64,000 bases of DNA, taken from positions 3,160 to 67,159 of the forward strand of contig JBGSUA010000063.1 of NCBI GenBank assembly GCA_041753575.1. Reading direction: 5' to 3'. Source of the stretch: CG2-30-51-40 sp041753575 (GTDB lineage Bacteria; Desulfobacterota; DSM-4660; Desulfatiglandales; Desulfatiglandaceae). Of this stretch, positions 44,050 through 53,711 are shown in pieces. Made by a program: the position numbers and the translations under genes. The notes under the pieces were generated by a model. That model did no database searches. It worked only from the letters and a program-made list of their open reading frames with translations, and was not told where the DNA came from. Numbering within the stretch: the stretch's first letter is position 1; every line of letters begins with the position of its first letter.

Positions 44050-44904
44050 ATGACTGAGCCGATTATGAAAACCGCTGCGGGTCACGGGGTGAAAATTCAA
44101 CTGGCCCAATGGGACGGCAAAGGAAAGGCCATTCTCTGCATTCACGGCATTACCGCCAACTGTCGCTGCTGGGACGTGATAGCCTCCGGCCTGAGCCCTG
44201 CTCACCGTGTCGTGGCCATGGACCTGCGCGGAAGGGGGCTTTCGGAGAGCCCCGATTCCGGGTACTCTATTGCTCATCACTGTAAAGACATCCTGTCGGT
44301 CCTGGACGATCTTCACCTTGAAAAAGCAATTATTATGGGGCACTCTCTGGGCGCTTTTATCTCAGTGGTATTCGGCGCACAGCATCCAGAGCGAGTGGAC
44401 CGCATCATTCTGGTTGATGGCGGCGGAAAGCTATCTGAGATCCAGATGGCAAAGGTCTTTGCCGGGATTAAACCATCGCTTGATCGCCTGGGTCGTATCT
44501 TTCCTTCATTTGAAGCCTACCTGGACCTCATGAAATCCGCGCCGTTTTTTAAATCCTGGAGCCCGGCCCTGGAGACCTATTACCGCTATGAGATTGAAGA
44601 AGTGGATGGCGGGGTTCGATCCAGAATCAATCCCGCGCACATCCGGGAAGAACGTGAAAACCTGGGAAAGGTGGATGTCTCCCAGTTCTATGATAAAATC
44701 TCCTCTCCGGTGTTGATCCTTCGGGCCACGCAAGGGATGGTGGCTGAAGACGACCTCCTCCTGCCGCAGGACGTGGCCGAAAGGATGGCCGGAAAAATCC
44801 CCCATGCCCGATATGTGGACATACCTGGGACCAATCATTATTCCATTGTTTTTGAAAAGAATGTGATGAGGGATAAATCAATTCTGAAATTCCTCGCCTG
44901 CTAA
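44050..44904 (+). CDS. Alpha/beta hydrolase
   Basis: A 284-residue cytoplasmic hydrolase. The oxyanion region is ILCIHGITANCRCWD, the nucleophile elbow GHSLGAF has Ser in the usual place, and the catalytic His is in GTNHYSIV near the end; DLRGRGLSESPDSGYS is also typical of esterase/C-C-hydrolase relatives. RBS taggag precedes the ATG. Its place at the end of the LIV-type operon suggests that it acts on the imported compound, for example an ester or amide, but the substrate cannot be read from sequence. Confidence 0.85.
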   Translation: MTEPIMKTAAGHGVKIQLAQWDGKGKAILCIHGITANCRCWDVIASGLSPAHRVVAMDLRGRGLSESPDSGYSIAHHCKDILSVLDDLHLEKAIIMGHSLGAFISVVFGAQHPERVDRIILVDGGGKLSEIQMAKVFAGIKPSLDRLGRIFPSFEAYLDLMKSAPFFKSWSPALETYYRYEIEEVDGGVRSRINPAHIREERENLGKVDVSQFYDKISSPVLILRATQGMVAEDDLLLPQDVAERMAGKIPHARYVDIPGTNHYSIVFEKNVMRDKSILKFLAC

Positions 44905-45271
44905 TAATCAGTGATCCCGAAAAAGGATGCTGCCTGAAATGATTTCGGCTGATGCCGCATAGACGCTCAAAGGATTGCCTTATATCACGCCTCCGAAGAG
45001 AAGGAGGGCATTGCCCTGGCCCAATCAAGAGGAGCCCAAGGCCCTCGGAGGTGACTTCTGATTTGCATATTTCGAAAAACCAAGCGAAAGAGTAGTTTCT
45101 GCGATTGGTTGAGGAAGGTGTGATGAAAAATATGCCAATCCCTTAAGATCTGGACCAAATTCACATTGTTCTTTATTTGAATAGAGTGAGTAATTGACAC
45201 TTATAAAATCTCCGCTGTCAAGAGCAGTCGCCTTTTAATAAACAATACTTTTACGTTGGAAGGAGGATAGT
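44905..45271. other. Intergenic region before the exported-protein cluster
   Basis: No gene is supported. AT-rich sequence at about 45160-45215 contains ttgaca (45194) but lacks a convincing -10 at the right distance. It probably contains the promoter for the gene at 45272. No terminator with a T tract was found for the transporter operon. Confidence 0.35.
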
Positions 45272-47224
45272 ATGGTTCATGCCGCAATTAGGGGTCTTGT
45301 GGTCTTTATCACGCTTACGCTTCATTCGGTTCTAGTGTTTGCGCAGGAAACGCCGTCTATGGAATTCATGATATCTCTGAAGACCGCCTTACAGGAAAAA
45401 GTTGATGGTCAGTCTTTGCCGGTGAGATGCAGGTTTTATGAAATCGCCGAAGGTGGCCAGGTCTTGTGGGAAGCAGAGCATGAAGCCGAGAATAGAAGTG
45501 GATCGTATCATTTTGCCATGGATCCTGACTTTGTGGCCTTCATCGCTGCCGAGGCCGATAGGCTCGCCCCCGTATGGTTCTGGTTGGAGATTGCAATCGA
45601 TGGTGATGTGTTGCATCCTCGCCAGCTTTTCAATAAATTACCCGCGTTATTCCAAGGATATGGATACAAATATGAAGCTGAAATCGCCATAGCCCAACAT
45701 GCTGCACTTAGGGAAGGTGGAGCACCGACTTTGGTTTTAGGAGATACCATTGAGACGGGTACAAATTTGAATATGGACGTCAACAGTATCACGTTGGGGG
45801 GTGTCACCCGATCCACATGGCCGGACGGCCCGGATAATCTGGGAAATCACACCGCCACGGGCAATATCAAACTGAATGGCAACTGGTTGTCAGGGGATGG
45901 AGGTGGTGAAGGTCTATTTATAACCAACAATGGAGATATTGGTGTCGGTACCAACGCTCCCAGCCAAAAATTGCACGTTGCTGGAAGCCTAAGACTTACC
46001 GGCCCATTGTACGACTATAACAATACCAGCGGTTCGACCGGGCAGATGTTGCAAACCACGGGCGGAGGCGTCCAATGGGTCTCTCAGACCGGTACGAACG
46101 ACATGGATTGGACCATTGGAACCACTTATCTTTACAGCAATAAATCAAAAGTTGGAATCGGCACCGTGTCACCCTTAACAGTACTTGATTTATCCGGCCC
46201 GCCAGTCGCCGGGAGAGGCCAGCTTAACATAACGGACCCCTCGGGTGACGACCCCTTTGTATCGTTTTACGCCGGCGGTACGTGGAAATCGCATTTCGGA
46301 TATTCAGACGGCAGAGCCGTATGGGGCACCAATGATGGATCAAATCTCTACATCCATGGCGGCGATGTCAGTATTGGGACTACTGATGTTAACGGTAAAT
46401 TGACTGTGAAGACAGCATCCGGAAACGCACTGGTCGCTGCTAACAATGGCTCAGGTAACTATGTTGAGCTCGGAAGAGCTAGCGATGCTCTACATGCTGT
46501 AAGTTTCAATAGCGATATTGTAGCTGTTTATGCTCAGTCTACCAATGGCATCAGTATCAAGGGTGTTAGCACTAATCGTGACGGCATCTGGGGAGAAACC
46601 CTCGCCAACTCCAAATCCGGTGTGGTCGGCAATAGCGTTCATAGTGGTGGATTCGGGGTCTGGGGGGTGAATTCCAGCAGGGGCAATCACGGCTACCTGG
46701 GGGGCGTTTATGGAGTTTATGGGTATAGCGCCGTCGGTTATGCCGCGGCATTTAAAGGCAATGTGGCTGTCATAAGTCCGACCACAAATGAGCTTCTTGT
46801 TGAAATTGGAGAAGGCCTGGACTACGCGGAGGGATTTGATGTGACTGATAAGTCAGGCATCAAGCCGGGCGCGGTCCTCGTGATCGATCCGGATAATCCC
46901 GGGCGGCTGAAATTGAGCTCAGTGCCCTATGACACCAAAGTTGCAGGAATTGTTGCCGGTGGTAACTCTCTCGGCTCAGGGGTTCGGCTCGGCGCCGGCC
47001 AATTCGATCACAACGTGGCCCTGGCGGGTCGGGTTTATTGCAATGTGGAAACCTCCGGCGCCGCTGTTGAGCCGGGAGATCTTTTGACTACTTCCCCGAT
47101 ACCCGGACATGCCATGAAGTCATTAGATTACAGCCGAGCCCAGGGTGCTGTTTTGGGTAAGGCTATGCAACCTTTGGCTAAAGGAGAAAAGAAGCAGATT
47201 CTGGTCCTGGTAACCCTCCAATAG
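45272..47224 (+). CDS. Exported fibre-like protein with G2-peptidase-like C-terminal domain
   Basis: A 650-residue exported protein (signal peptide ending VLVFAQ). Its middle carries phage-tail-fibre-like repeats: NGDIGVGTNAPSQKLHVAG and KVGIGTVSPLTVLDLSG, a signature of trimeric fibre shafts. Glycine-rich repeats follow (GVVGNSVHSGGFGVWGVNSS, GVYGYSAVGYAAAFKGN). From about residue 500 a compact domain begins at LDYAEGFDVTDKSGIKPG and continues VAGIVAGG...GRVYCNVE; it resembles the peptidase-G2/IMC self-cleaving chaperone domains that finish phage fibres. Self-cleavage is possible but no catalytic pair is identified. No other phage genes lie nearby, so this is probably a bacterial surface protein. 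Strong RBS ggaaggagg. Confidence 0.7.
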   Translation: MVHAAIRGLVVFITLTLHSVLVFAQETPSMEFMISLKTALQEKVDGQSLPVRCRFYEIAEGGQVLWEAEHEAENRSGSYHFAMDPDFVAFIAAEADRLAPVWFWLEIAIDGDVLHPRQLFNKLPALFQGYGYKYEAEIAIAQHAALREGGAPTLVLGDTIETGTNLNMDVNSITLGGVTRSTWPDGPDNLGNHTATGNIKLNGNWLSGDGGGEGLFITNNGDIGVGTNAPSQKLHVAGSLRLTGPLYDYNNTSGSTGQMLQTTGGGVQWVSQTGTNDMDWTIGTTYLYSNKSKVGIGTVSPLTVLDLSGPPVAGRGQLNITDPSGDDPFVSFYAGGTWKSHFGYSDGRAVWGTNDGSNLYIHGGDVSIGTTDVNGKLTVKTASGNALVAANNGSGNYVELGRASDALHAVSFNSDIVAVYAQSTNGISIKGVSTNRDGIWGETLANSKSGVVGNSVHSGGFGVWGVNSSRGNHGYLGGVYGVYGYSAVGYAAAFKGNVAVISPTTNELLVEIGEGLDYAEGFDVTDKSGIKPGAVLVIDPDNPGRLKLSSVPYDTKVAGIVAGGNSLGSGVRLGAGQFDHNVALAGRVYCNVETSGAAVEPGDLLTTSPIPGHAMKSLDYSRAQGAVLGKAMQPLAKGEKKQILVLVTLQ

Positions 47225-47241
47225 CATGGGAGGTATTGGTT

Positions 47242-49101
47242 ATGAAAATATGCCTACATCTGATTTTCACTATTCTTCTTGTGATCTCCCTTTTGGTGAA
47301 AACAAGCCATGGGGAGTTGGCGCGGATCGGCGATGTACAACAAGTTACTGAGAACTGGTTGCGCATCATTGTTCAGGAAAAACGGCACTGGGCAGGATCC
47401 ACCAGTCCAAAGGTCACCCAGATTGAAGAATTAAAGCGCGGAGGCCGGATTTTGGGGTATTATGTCCAGGTTGAGCCTTTGGGCTTTATGATCGTCTCCA
47501 GGTACAAGGAACTGGCTCCGATCAAGGTCTATTCGGATATGGGGTCCTTTGATCCGGATCTCGAAACGGGTTTAAGTGGCTTCATAAAGGACTCTTTGGC
47601 TCGTGTTTTGGATTCTTTAGAAGCTAAGCTTGGCTCTGCCCGCGCAGCCGTTTCAGAAGATATCGGCGATGCGCTGCAGATAAACTACAGAAAAGCATGG
47701 ACAGAGCTGGGCGCACGCAGCGGGACAGATGGCAGGATATCCCTTGGTGAGATACCGGCATCCAATTATCGAGGGGGCCAGGTTCTGCTTGCAACAGAAT
47801 GGGATCAAGTTCCACCTTACAATAATCAGTGTCCGAGCATGGGCTGCGATAGGCCCCCTTGCTATTTTAACCAAAATGCTATGGTAGGCTGCGTGCCTCT
47901 TGCCGGCGCACAGGTCATGCGATTTTGGAACTGGCCCCCCTACGGGGAGGGCAGCCCGTACAACGTGCTCTTTGACTGGCCCAATATGCCTGATACCTTA
48001 ACTCTTGGCCAGTTTCCCCCTTACACCTGCAACCCCCCACAGGTGCAGGTTGATGCCGTGGCTCAACTTTGCGCCCTGGTCGGGCAGGCTTCGATCAGTG
48101 TGCATGCCGATGGCTACGGGTGTGAAGAAACAGGTGCCTTTTTGTACGACCCGGTCGCCAGGAGTTTGCTGGATGCATTTGAAGATGATTTTCGTTATGA
48201 TGATGAAGGCGTAGGCCGTGACCGGGATGATTATGGCGGCCCGGAGGTGTGGTTCAACCGCATTAAATTTCAATTAAACCAAAATCGTCCGATTCCTTAC
48301 GCAATTCGGGGAGCGAATCTATCCCATGCCATCGTGGTAGATGGGTGGCAGGAGATCGGTGCAACCCCGTTACGTCAGTACCACATCAATTGGGGGCATG
48401 GAGAAGAGGCTGAACATGAGGACAGATCCTGGAAGAATTTTTGGTATACGGTAGATGCTATTTATGGAAGTGATTTTACTGAGGAAGAAATGCTGGAAAA
48501 TATCGTTCCTGAAAATGCAGTGGGGCCATCCATGGCAGGCGTTTATTCCGCTTTAGCCTTTCCGTATCGGTATTTTGATCAGGATACCTCCGGCAGCAAT
48601 GCGCTCTTTGGCAGCGGCCAGATGCTCCAGACATTGGAAGGCGTGAGGATAACCGGAACGGACACCGCGGGGTACTATGTCCGTTTTATCGGATCGAGTA
48701 CTTCTCCAACAAGAATCTACACCGGTGGCGATCCTTCCAAGGGGATTGGCATCCGGGGTACAGCATCGCGAAACGGAGCCATCCGCCTTGCAAATAATGG
48801 CGGCATCAGCCTCTCAAGACTTCAACCCCCCCGGTATCCGCGGGCGGTGGCTGTCAGCCCCTATCAAATCAACCTCTCATGGGAGAAGGGGCGCGGCATG
48901 GATACGCAACAGTTCGTCATCGAACGTAAAATTGGCGATAATGGAAATTTCAGCTATCTCACAACGGTCGGGGCCACTTTCTATGCGGACATCGGCTTGA
49001 ATCCACTTGCCCTGTATACCTACAGGGTGAAAACGGTCGAGCCAACCGGCATCGGTTCAACATATTCAATGGAATTTTTTGAACACACCCCCTCACTTTA
49101 A
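47242..49101 (+). CDS. Secreted C10-family (streptopain-like) cysteine peptidase with Fn3 domain
   Basis: A 619-residue exported peptidase. I place the start at the ATG at 47242 (MKICLHLIF), 8 bases after gggagg; a TTG two codons earlier is less likely. After the signal peptide a propeptide of ~150 residues (Spi-like) keeps the enzyme inactive in this family. The C10 catalytic domain has ATEWDQVPPYNNQCP, the nucleophile in GCVPLAGAQVM (Cys near residue 217) and the general base in LSHAIVVDGW (His near 362). A beta-rich domain and a fibronectin type III-like domain (PRAVAVSPYQINLSWEKG, ~535-618) follow. The family includes broad secreted proteases; the target here is unknown. It is the second of five exported proteins in one direction. 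Confidence 0.88.
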   Translation: MKICLHLIFTILLVISLLVKTSHGELARIGDVQQVTENWLRIIVQEKRHWAGSTSPKVTQIEELKRGGRILGYYVQVEPLGFMIVSRYKELAPIKVYSDMGSFDPDLETGLSGFIKDSLARVLDSLEAKLGSARAAVSEDIGDALQINYRKAWTELGARSGTDGRISLGEIPASNYRGGQVLLATEWDQVPPYNNQCPSMGCDRPPCYFNQNAMVGCVPLAGAQVMRFWNWPPYGEGSPYNVLFDWPNMPDTLTLGQFPPYTCNPPQVQVDAVAQLCALVGQASISVHADGYGCEETGAFLYDPVARSLLDAFEDDFRYDDEGVGRDRDDYGGPEVWFNRIKFQLNQNRPIPYAIRGANLSHAIVVDGWQEIGATPLRQYHINWGHGEEAEHEDRSWKNFWYTVDAIYGSDFTEEEMLENIVPENAVGPSMAGVYSALAFPYRYFDQDTSGSNALFGSGQMLQTLEGVRITGTDTAGYYVRFIGSSTSPTRIYTGGDPSKGIGIRGTASRNGAIRLANNGGISLSRLQPPRYPRAVAVSPYQINLSWEKGRGMDTQQFVIERKIGDNGNFSYLTTVGATFYADIGLNPLALYTYRVKTVEPTGIGSTYSMEFFEHTPSL

Positions 49102-49160
49102 TTGAGGATCACAATGCACTGCCTGCTGTCTATCGGCATAATGAAAAATCGAGGCACGCG

Positions 49161-50618
49161 ATGAGCATGCTCAATGGTGTGTGGAACCATCACTTAAGAT
49201 CCATAATGATTTTTATCATCCTGCTGCTTCCCATGCCGGCATCATCGCAGGAAGCGGGCCAATGGATTACGTCCTCGGAAGATTCCTTGCTGCAATCCGT
49301 CGAGACCAGCGACCGGGTGTTCAAGCGCCTGGAGATCGGACGGATCGTTTCCTATTTTCACCAGCGCCGGATCGGCGAGGCCGTGGTCGAAAAAGACTTC
49401 ATCCGTTACCAGTTCGACCTGGATACCGGCGGCCTCATCGAAAAAAAGGTCCGCTGGCGTGCCGATCTGCCGGACCGGGTCAAACCTGCAGTCACCCGGG
49501 CCGAGGCCGAGCACCTTGCAGGGGGGGTAGTTGAACGGAGCCGCGTGTATATTATTTCACCGGAATCCAGTGTGTTTAAAATAAGACCGACACCCGTAAA
49601 TCCTTGCTGGGTGGTGTGGAGCAAGCTTGACGGCAAACTGATCATCGTTGTTATAGACGCCATTGCAGGGGAAAAACTTGGCTATGGTGCTGCACCGCCC
49701 TATGCCGGGTTGGCCACCTGCGGGTTCGATCCGGCTACCGCCGGGTGCGATCAGGTCGAGGCCTGGTGCATAAAAGCGGAAAATGCTGAATCCTGGTTTG
49801 AGGACATGGGGTATGACACTGAAGTGATCGGCACAGCCAGCGATGCCGACTATCAGCGGCATATCCAGTCCGATGCCATGGCAATGTTCTATGAACAGAA
49901 CCATGGCAATTCCTATTGCTTCGAGAACCAGTGCGGCAGTTTGATCGAGGCCAGTGAAATAGCCTCCTGGATAAGCGACTACGCCAACGTTCCCTTTAGC
50001 TTTATTGGCAGTTGTGACGGCATGTGTGACACCGGGCAAGGAAGTCTTTCGTATGAACTCAGAAAGGGTTTTACACAAGGCACCGTTACGGTAGGATACT
50101 GCAATATGAGCTCAGGGCAATGCCCTGATGACTGCTGGGAGTTTGCCGAAGATTGGCAGGACGCGTTATTCAGGAGGTTGGATAACGGGGCGACGGCAGG
50201 CTGGGCTTTTGATATGGCCAATCTGGATTATCCCGGCTGCGGCGGAACCAACAATTGTATGCGGATTGCCGGAGATCGCAATTTGCTGGTGGAGCCTGCG
50301 CTGACAAGGAGTCTGTGTGGTGATATTACCAAAGCCGGTGGCCCGCCTGTGTACTTGGAACAAGGCTGCCGTGATCACTACATCCGTTGTGACATTTCAG
50401 CCGTGAGCAATGGCATCGGCATTTTCCCGGGGGTGACTGTGAGGTTCCTCAACAATTCCCAAATTATCAACAAACAGGCTATGACCATCCTTGTAGACGG
50501 CACAGTTGCCGAAATCAAGCTTGTTTCTGAGAAAGGAACTAGCGGTATTAAGTTGAATACTAAGATGAAGATTTATAACGGGGGAGCTTTAAAGATTCAT
50601 GAATCCGGCGGGAGATAG
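49161..50618 (+). CDS. Exported clan-CD-like (caspase/gingipain-type) cysteine peptidase candidate
   Basis: A 485-residue exported protein (signal peptide ending PMPASSQ). A pro-region of ~170 residues precedes a domain whose pattern fits clan CD peptidases: a strand ending in His in YEQNHGNS (near 248), then ASWISDYANVPFSFIGSCDG with Cys near 285. The His-(x)Gly ... Gly-Ser-Cys arrangement is that of gingipains, caspases and relatives. The segment is very rich in Cys (CFENQCG, CDGMCD, GYCNMSSGQCPDDCW), so disulfides are likely. The C-terminus turns into beta-strand repeats (GVTVRFLNNSQII). I cannot name a family with certainty. It lies 59 bases after the C10 peptidase gene. Confidence 0.65.
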   Translation: MSMLNGVWNHHLRSIMIFIILLLPMPASSQEAGQWITSSEDSLLQSVETSDRVFKRLEIGRIVSYFHQRRIGEAVVEKDFIRYQFDLDTGGLIEKKVRWRADLPDRVKPAVTRAEAEHLAGGVVERSRVYIISPESSVFKIRPTPVNPCWVVWSKLDGKLIIVVIDAIAGEKLGYGAAPPYAGLATCGFDPATAGCDQVEAWCIKAENAESWFEDMGYDTEVIGTASDADYQRHIQSDAMAMFYEQNHGNSYCFENQCGSLIEASEIASWISDYANVPFSFIGSCDGMCDTGQGSLSYELRKGFTQGTVTVGYCNMSSGQCPDDCWEFAEDWQDALFRRLDNGATAGWAFDMANLDYPGCGGTNNCMRIAGDRNLLVEPALTRSLCGDITKAGGPPVYLEQGCRDHYIRCDISAVSNGIGIFPGVTVRFLNNSQIINKQAMTILVDGTVAEIKLVSEKGTSGIKLNTKMKIYNGGALKIHESGGR

Positions 50619-50760
50619 CCTCAACGGATACCCCTGTTAACAGCACGGCTCGTAGCAGCCGTTTAAGCTGATCTCAGATTGAAAACTGAATCTGAATCCA
50701 GAAGCGCGTTGTGGTTGAGTACGGCCGGGCGGAAAACTTGTTAACAACGATGGGGGAAAA

Positions 50761-53295
50761 TTGAAAATAGTCAGGATGGCGTTTATTGTTTCAGCCTTTT
50801 GTTGTTTTGCATTTTGCTGTCAATCCATGGCTGCGGAGATATACGTAGCCCCTGCCGGAAATGATGATTCAGGAAATGGCGACATAAGCAACCCTTATAG
50901 GAGCATCCAGCATGTGCTTGACAATATTGCCGTGACAGGGGATTTGATCATTTTAAGAAGTGGAATATACAATGAAAATATAAGAATCAGAAAACCAAGT
51001 ATCACAATTCGTTCTAAAAATGATGAATGGGCAATTATCCAATCTGAAATCAATGATGAGGAAAAGGCGATTGCCGTTATTTTCGATGTTGACTCTGACG
51101 GGAGCCGGCTGCAGCGAATTGAAGTCATTGGAGGGCACTGGTACGGGATCAAGTTTCAAACTAATTGGGGAGATCCGAATGATGGAACCGGAGCTTCAAA
51201 CATCATCGTAGAGGATTGTAAAATCCACGATACGGGTAATGCTTGCATTAAAATTACACCGGGATGTGATGACATTACCGTGCGGCGATGTGAAATTTTT
51301 AATTCTGGCAGGGTTGATCCGGACAGTGCCGAAGCTATTGACAATGTGAATGGAGACAGGATGCTGGTCCTCCAGTGCCATATTCACGATATCACTGGTA
51401 CTGGATTATATGCAAAGGGGGGCGCTATCGGAACGCTTATTGATAGCTGTCTGATTGAAGACTGCGGAGGGGCTGGTATTCTGATAGGGTTTGACACCAG
51501 CCCGGAATTCTTTGATACAGTTGTAAATCCAAATTATTATGAAAATATTGACGGCATGGTCAAGAATTGCATTGTTATCAACACCCGGTATGCCGGTATC
51601 GGCATGTATGCCGCAAAGAGCCCACAACTATTCAACAACACTATCGTTAATGCCGCCGAGGATGGGCACGCCGGGCTCTATTTCGGCATAACCTTCCAGG
51701 ACTGGGAGCTACAGGCCGGCCGTCCACCCAGCGTAGATCCTATTATCCGAAATAATATTGTGGTTCAGAGAGGCAGTGTAAATCCAACCGTCGTCAAGAT
51801 ACAGTACGCCAACGAGTTGGGTGGCTTAAGCGGGCTTTCCGGAATGCCGATGATGAGTAATAACCGCTACCATGCAGGAAGTGGAACCGCCATATTTGAA
51901 GATAACAGACCAGGATATACGTTTTCCGGCGGTTTGATATCATGGCAGTCTCATATTTCCGGGGATGCGGACACAAAGGAGGCTGATCCCGGGTTTGTTG
52001 CTCCGGCTATGGAGGATTACCGTTTGTCTTCAAGCTCGACGTGCATTGATACGGGTACCGCAAACGGGGCTCCGGCGATTGACCATGAAGGCGCCGCAAG
52101 GCCCCAGGGAAAGGGATATGATATAGGGGCCTATGAATACATAGACTCGGATCAGACGATGGCGTTATATGTCGATTCCCAGGGCGGATGCGGGGGTAAG
52201 ACGCCATGTTTTACCGCCATCAATGCGGCTATCAATGCTGCGGGCGATTCAGCCGCCATAATGGTGGCGGCAGGCACCTATCAGGAAGCTGTAATAATTG
52301 ATAAAGATACGCGTCTTCTCATTGGATGGAATGCCGACTTTACATCCCTTGATCAACGCAACCCTGTGGTTTTGGCAACCACGACTCCAGGCGTTCAAGC
52401 CGGTCATGTGACCTATACGTTCGGGGAGCAGGTATACAGAATCAAGGCTGTAGAGGGTGCCATCCCTGAGAACATAACTCAAAAACTCAATAACCTTTCC
52501 TCCCTTCCACAAGGGGGAAGTGATGAAAACCTGAACATTTCACCTGATGGCAAATGGCTTGTTTTGATTACTGAACGATTTCATGATGACTGTGCCGGAT
52601 GGGCCTGCCTGGCAGTTGTCGCCGATGATGTGTCTTCGGGCGAAGTGCTTTGGAGCAATGGTACAGTGATTCATCCCGCCAGCGGGTCTCCGGCAATTTC
52701 ATCCGGTGGCAACCTGATCGTCTATTCCAGCACCGATGGCGAGCATGATCTTAATCTGTGGGCCGTCAGCCGCGGCAGTGGCACCGCCTGGGGCGCCCCC
52801 TTCGAGTTAACAAAGGATTCGACCTATGCATACAATGAAGGCCCCGCCATTAACGGAGACGGGACAAAAATCGTCTTTACCTGCACCAATGATCCATATT
52901 CAGGTGATACCAATATCTGTGAGGTTGGTACCGATGGAGAAGATTTTCATGTTTTGCTGACCCCATCTGACAGCCCGGAGGGCCTTCCAGATAAAGCGAA
53001 TTTTCATGCGCCTGATTATGCTCAGGATGGAAGTATCGTTTTTGAGGCGGACTGGGATGGGGAATATATATGGCGATTGACTGCCGGGGCAACCGAACCG
53101 GTCAAAATCACCAGCGACTTCAATAATGACAACTCCCCCTGTGTATTGCCGGACGGAAGCATCGCCAGTCTTTGGCTGAACCGGCCGGGAGGGCTTGGCC
53201 ATCACGAACTTAAAGTAATGGCTCAGGACGGAAGCAGCTATTTTATGCTGCTGAACGAAGACGTGGCGGACATCGGTATAGGCTGCGGGGATTGA
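50761..53295 (+). CDS. Secreted beta-helix protein fused to a TolB-like propeller
   Basis: An 844-residue exported protein starting at a TTG after gatggggg. The signal peptide ends QSMAA. Residues ~24-450 form a parallel beta-helix starting EIYVAPAGNDDSGNGDISNP (DUF1565-like), ending with the anchor-Q motif GYDIGAYEYI. A second short module follows: LYVDSQGGCGGKTPCFTAIN and GTYQEAVIIDKDT. From about 570 to the end, TolB/WD-like blades are visible: LNISPDGKWLVLITE, SPAISSGGNLIVYSS, GPAINGDGTKIVFTC and APDYAQDGSIVFEADWDG. The propeller probably binds a partner or carbohydrate; no catalytic residues are obvious. Same direction as its neighbours. Confidence 0.75.
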   Translation: MKIVRMAFIVSAFCCFAFCCQSMAAEIYVAPAGNDDSGNGDISNPYRSIQHVLDNIAVTGDLIILRSGIYNENIRIRKPSITIRSKNDEWAIIQSEINDEEKAIAVIFDVDSDGSRLQRIEVIGGHWYGIKFQTNWGDPNDGTGASNIIVEDCKIHDTGNACIKITPGCDDITVRRCEIFNSGRVDPDSAEAIDNVNGDRMLVLQCHIHDITGTGLYAKGGAIGTLIDSCLIEDCGGAGILIGFDTSPEFFDTVVNPNYYENIDGMVKNCIVINTRYAGIGMYAAKSPQLFNNTIVNAAEDGHAGLYFGITFQDWELQAGRPPSVDPIIRNNIVVQRGSVNPTVVKIQYANELGGLSGLSGMPMMSNNRYHAGSGTAIFEDNRPGYTFSGGLISWQSHISGDADTKEADPGFVAPAMEDYRLSSSSTCIDTGTANGAPAIDHEGAARPQGKGYDIGAYEYIDSDQTMALYVDSQGGCGGKTPCFTAINAAINAAGDSAAIMVAAGTYQEAVIIDKDTRLLIGWNADFTSLDQRNPVVLATTTPGVQAGHVTYTFGEQVYRIKAVEGAIPENITQKLNNLSSLPQGGSDENLNISPDGKWLVLITERFHDDCAGWACLAVVADDVSSGEVLWSNGTVIHPASGSPAISSGGNLIVYSSTDGEHDLNLWAVSRGSGTAWGAPFELTKDSTYAYNEGPAINGDGTKIVFTCTNDPYSGDTNICEVGTDGEDFHVLLTPSDSPEGLPDKANFHAPDYAQDGSIVFEADWDGEYIWRLTAGATEPVKITSDFNNDNSPCVLPDGSIASLWLNRPGGLGHHELKVMAQDGSSYFMLLNEDVADIGIGCGD

Positions 53296-53711
53296 TTGAG
53301 ACCTGGTAATGTTCAACGCTGGACAGATGCTTATCCATAATGTATCCAGTTGCTTAATTTTAACTCATATTTGTTAAAAAAAGTATATTTGTTTCTACCT
53401 TTCATTTATCTTGACAAAATACTTCTTTTTGATAGTTTTTCGACAATGTTATCGGATTCGGGGCACCGCATGCTAATCAATTGATTTTGCGTGAGGCAAG
53501 TATTGAGAGCCTGCCGGTTGATCTTTTTCACCAACCCCCTAGGCTCGGCGCTGGAACGAAGGATGGCAACGATTGGGCACTGTTTCCATATAAGTGTTAA
53601 CAACGTGTTGCGCTATTTCGTGATTGATTGATACCCCTTCAATGTATGAATCATCTTGGCGATATCCGGCTTCTCTTCTCTGAGCGGTAGGCAATAAAAA
53701 GGAGGTCTTGA
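53296..53711. other. Intergenic region in the exported-protein cluster
   Basis: AT-rich, with a perfect ttgaca at 53411 but only a weak -10 after it (tagttt, 16 bases). A minus-strand ORF at 53406-53603 has no recognisable family. It probably contains the promoter of the gene at 53712 and possibly remnants of older sequence. Confidence 0.35.

Noticed and set aside
45272..47224. Prophage remnant suggested by the fibre-like gene
   Set aside because: No other phage structural, lysis or integrase gene lies nearby, and the protein has a standard signal peptide.
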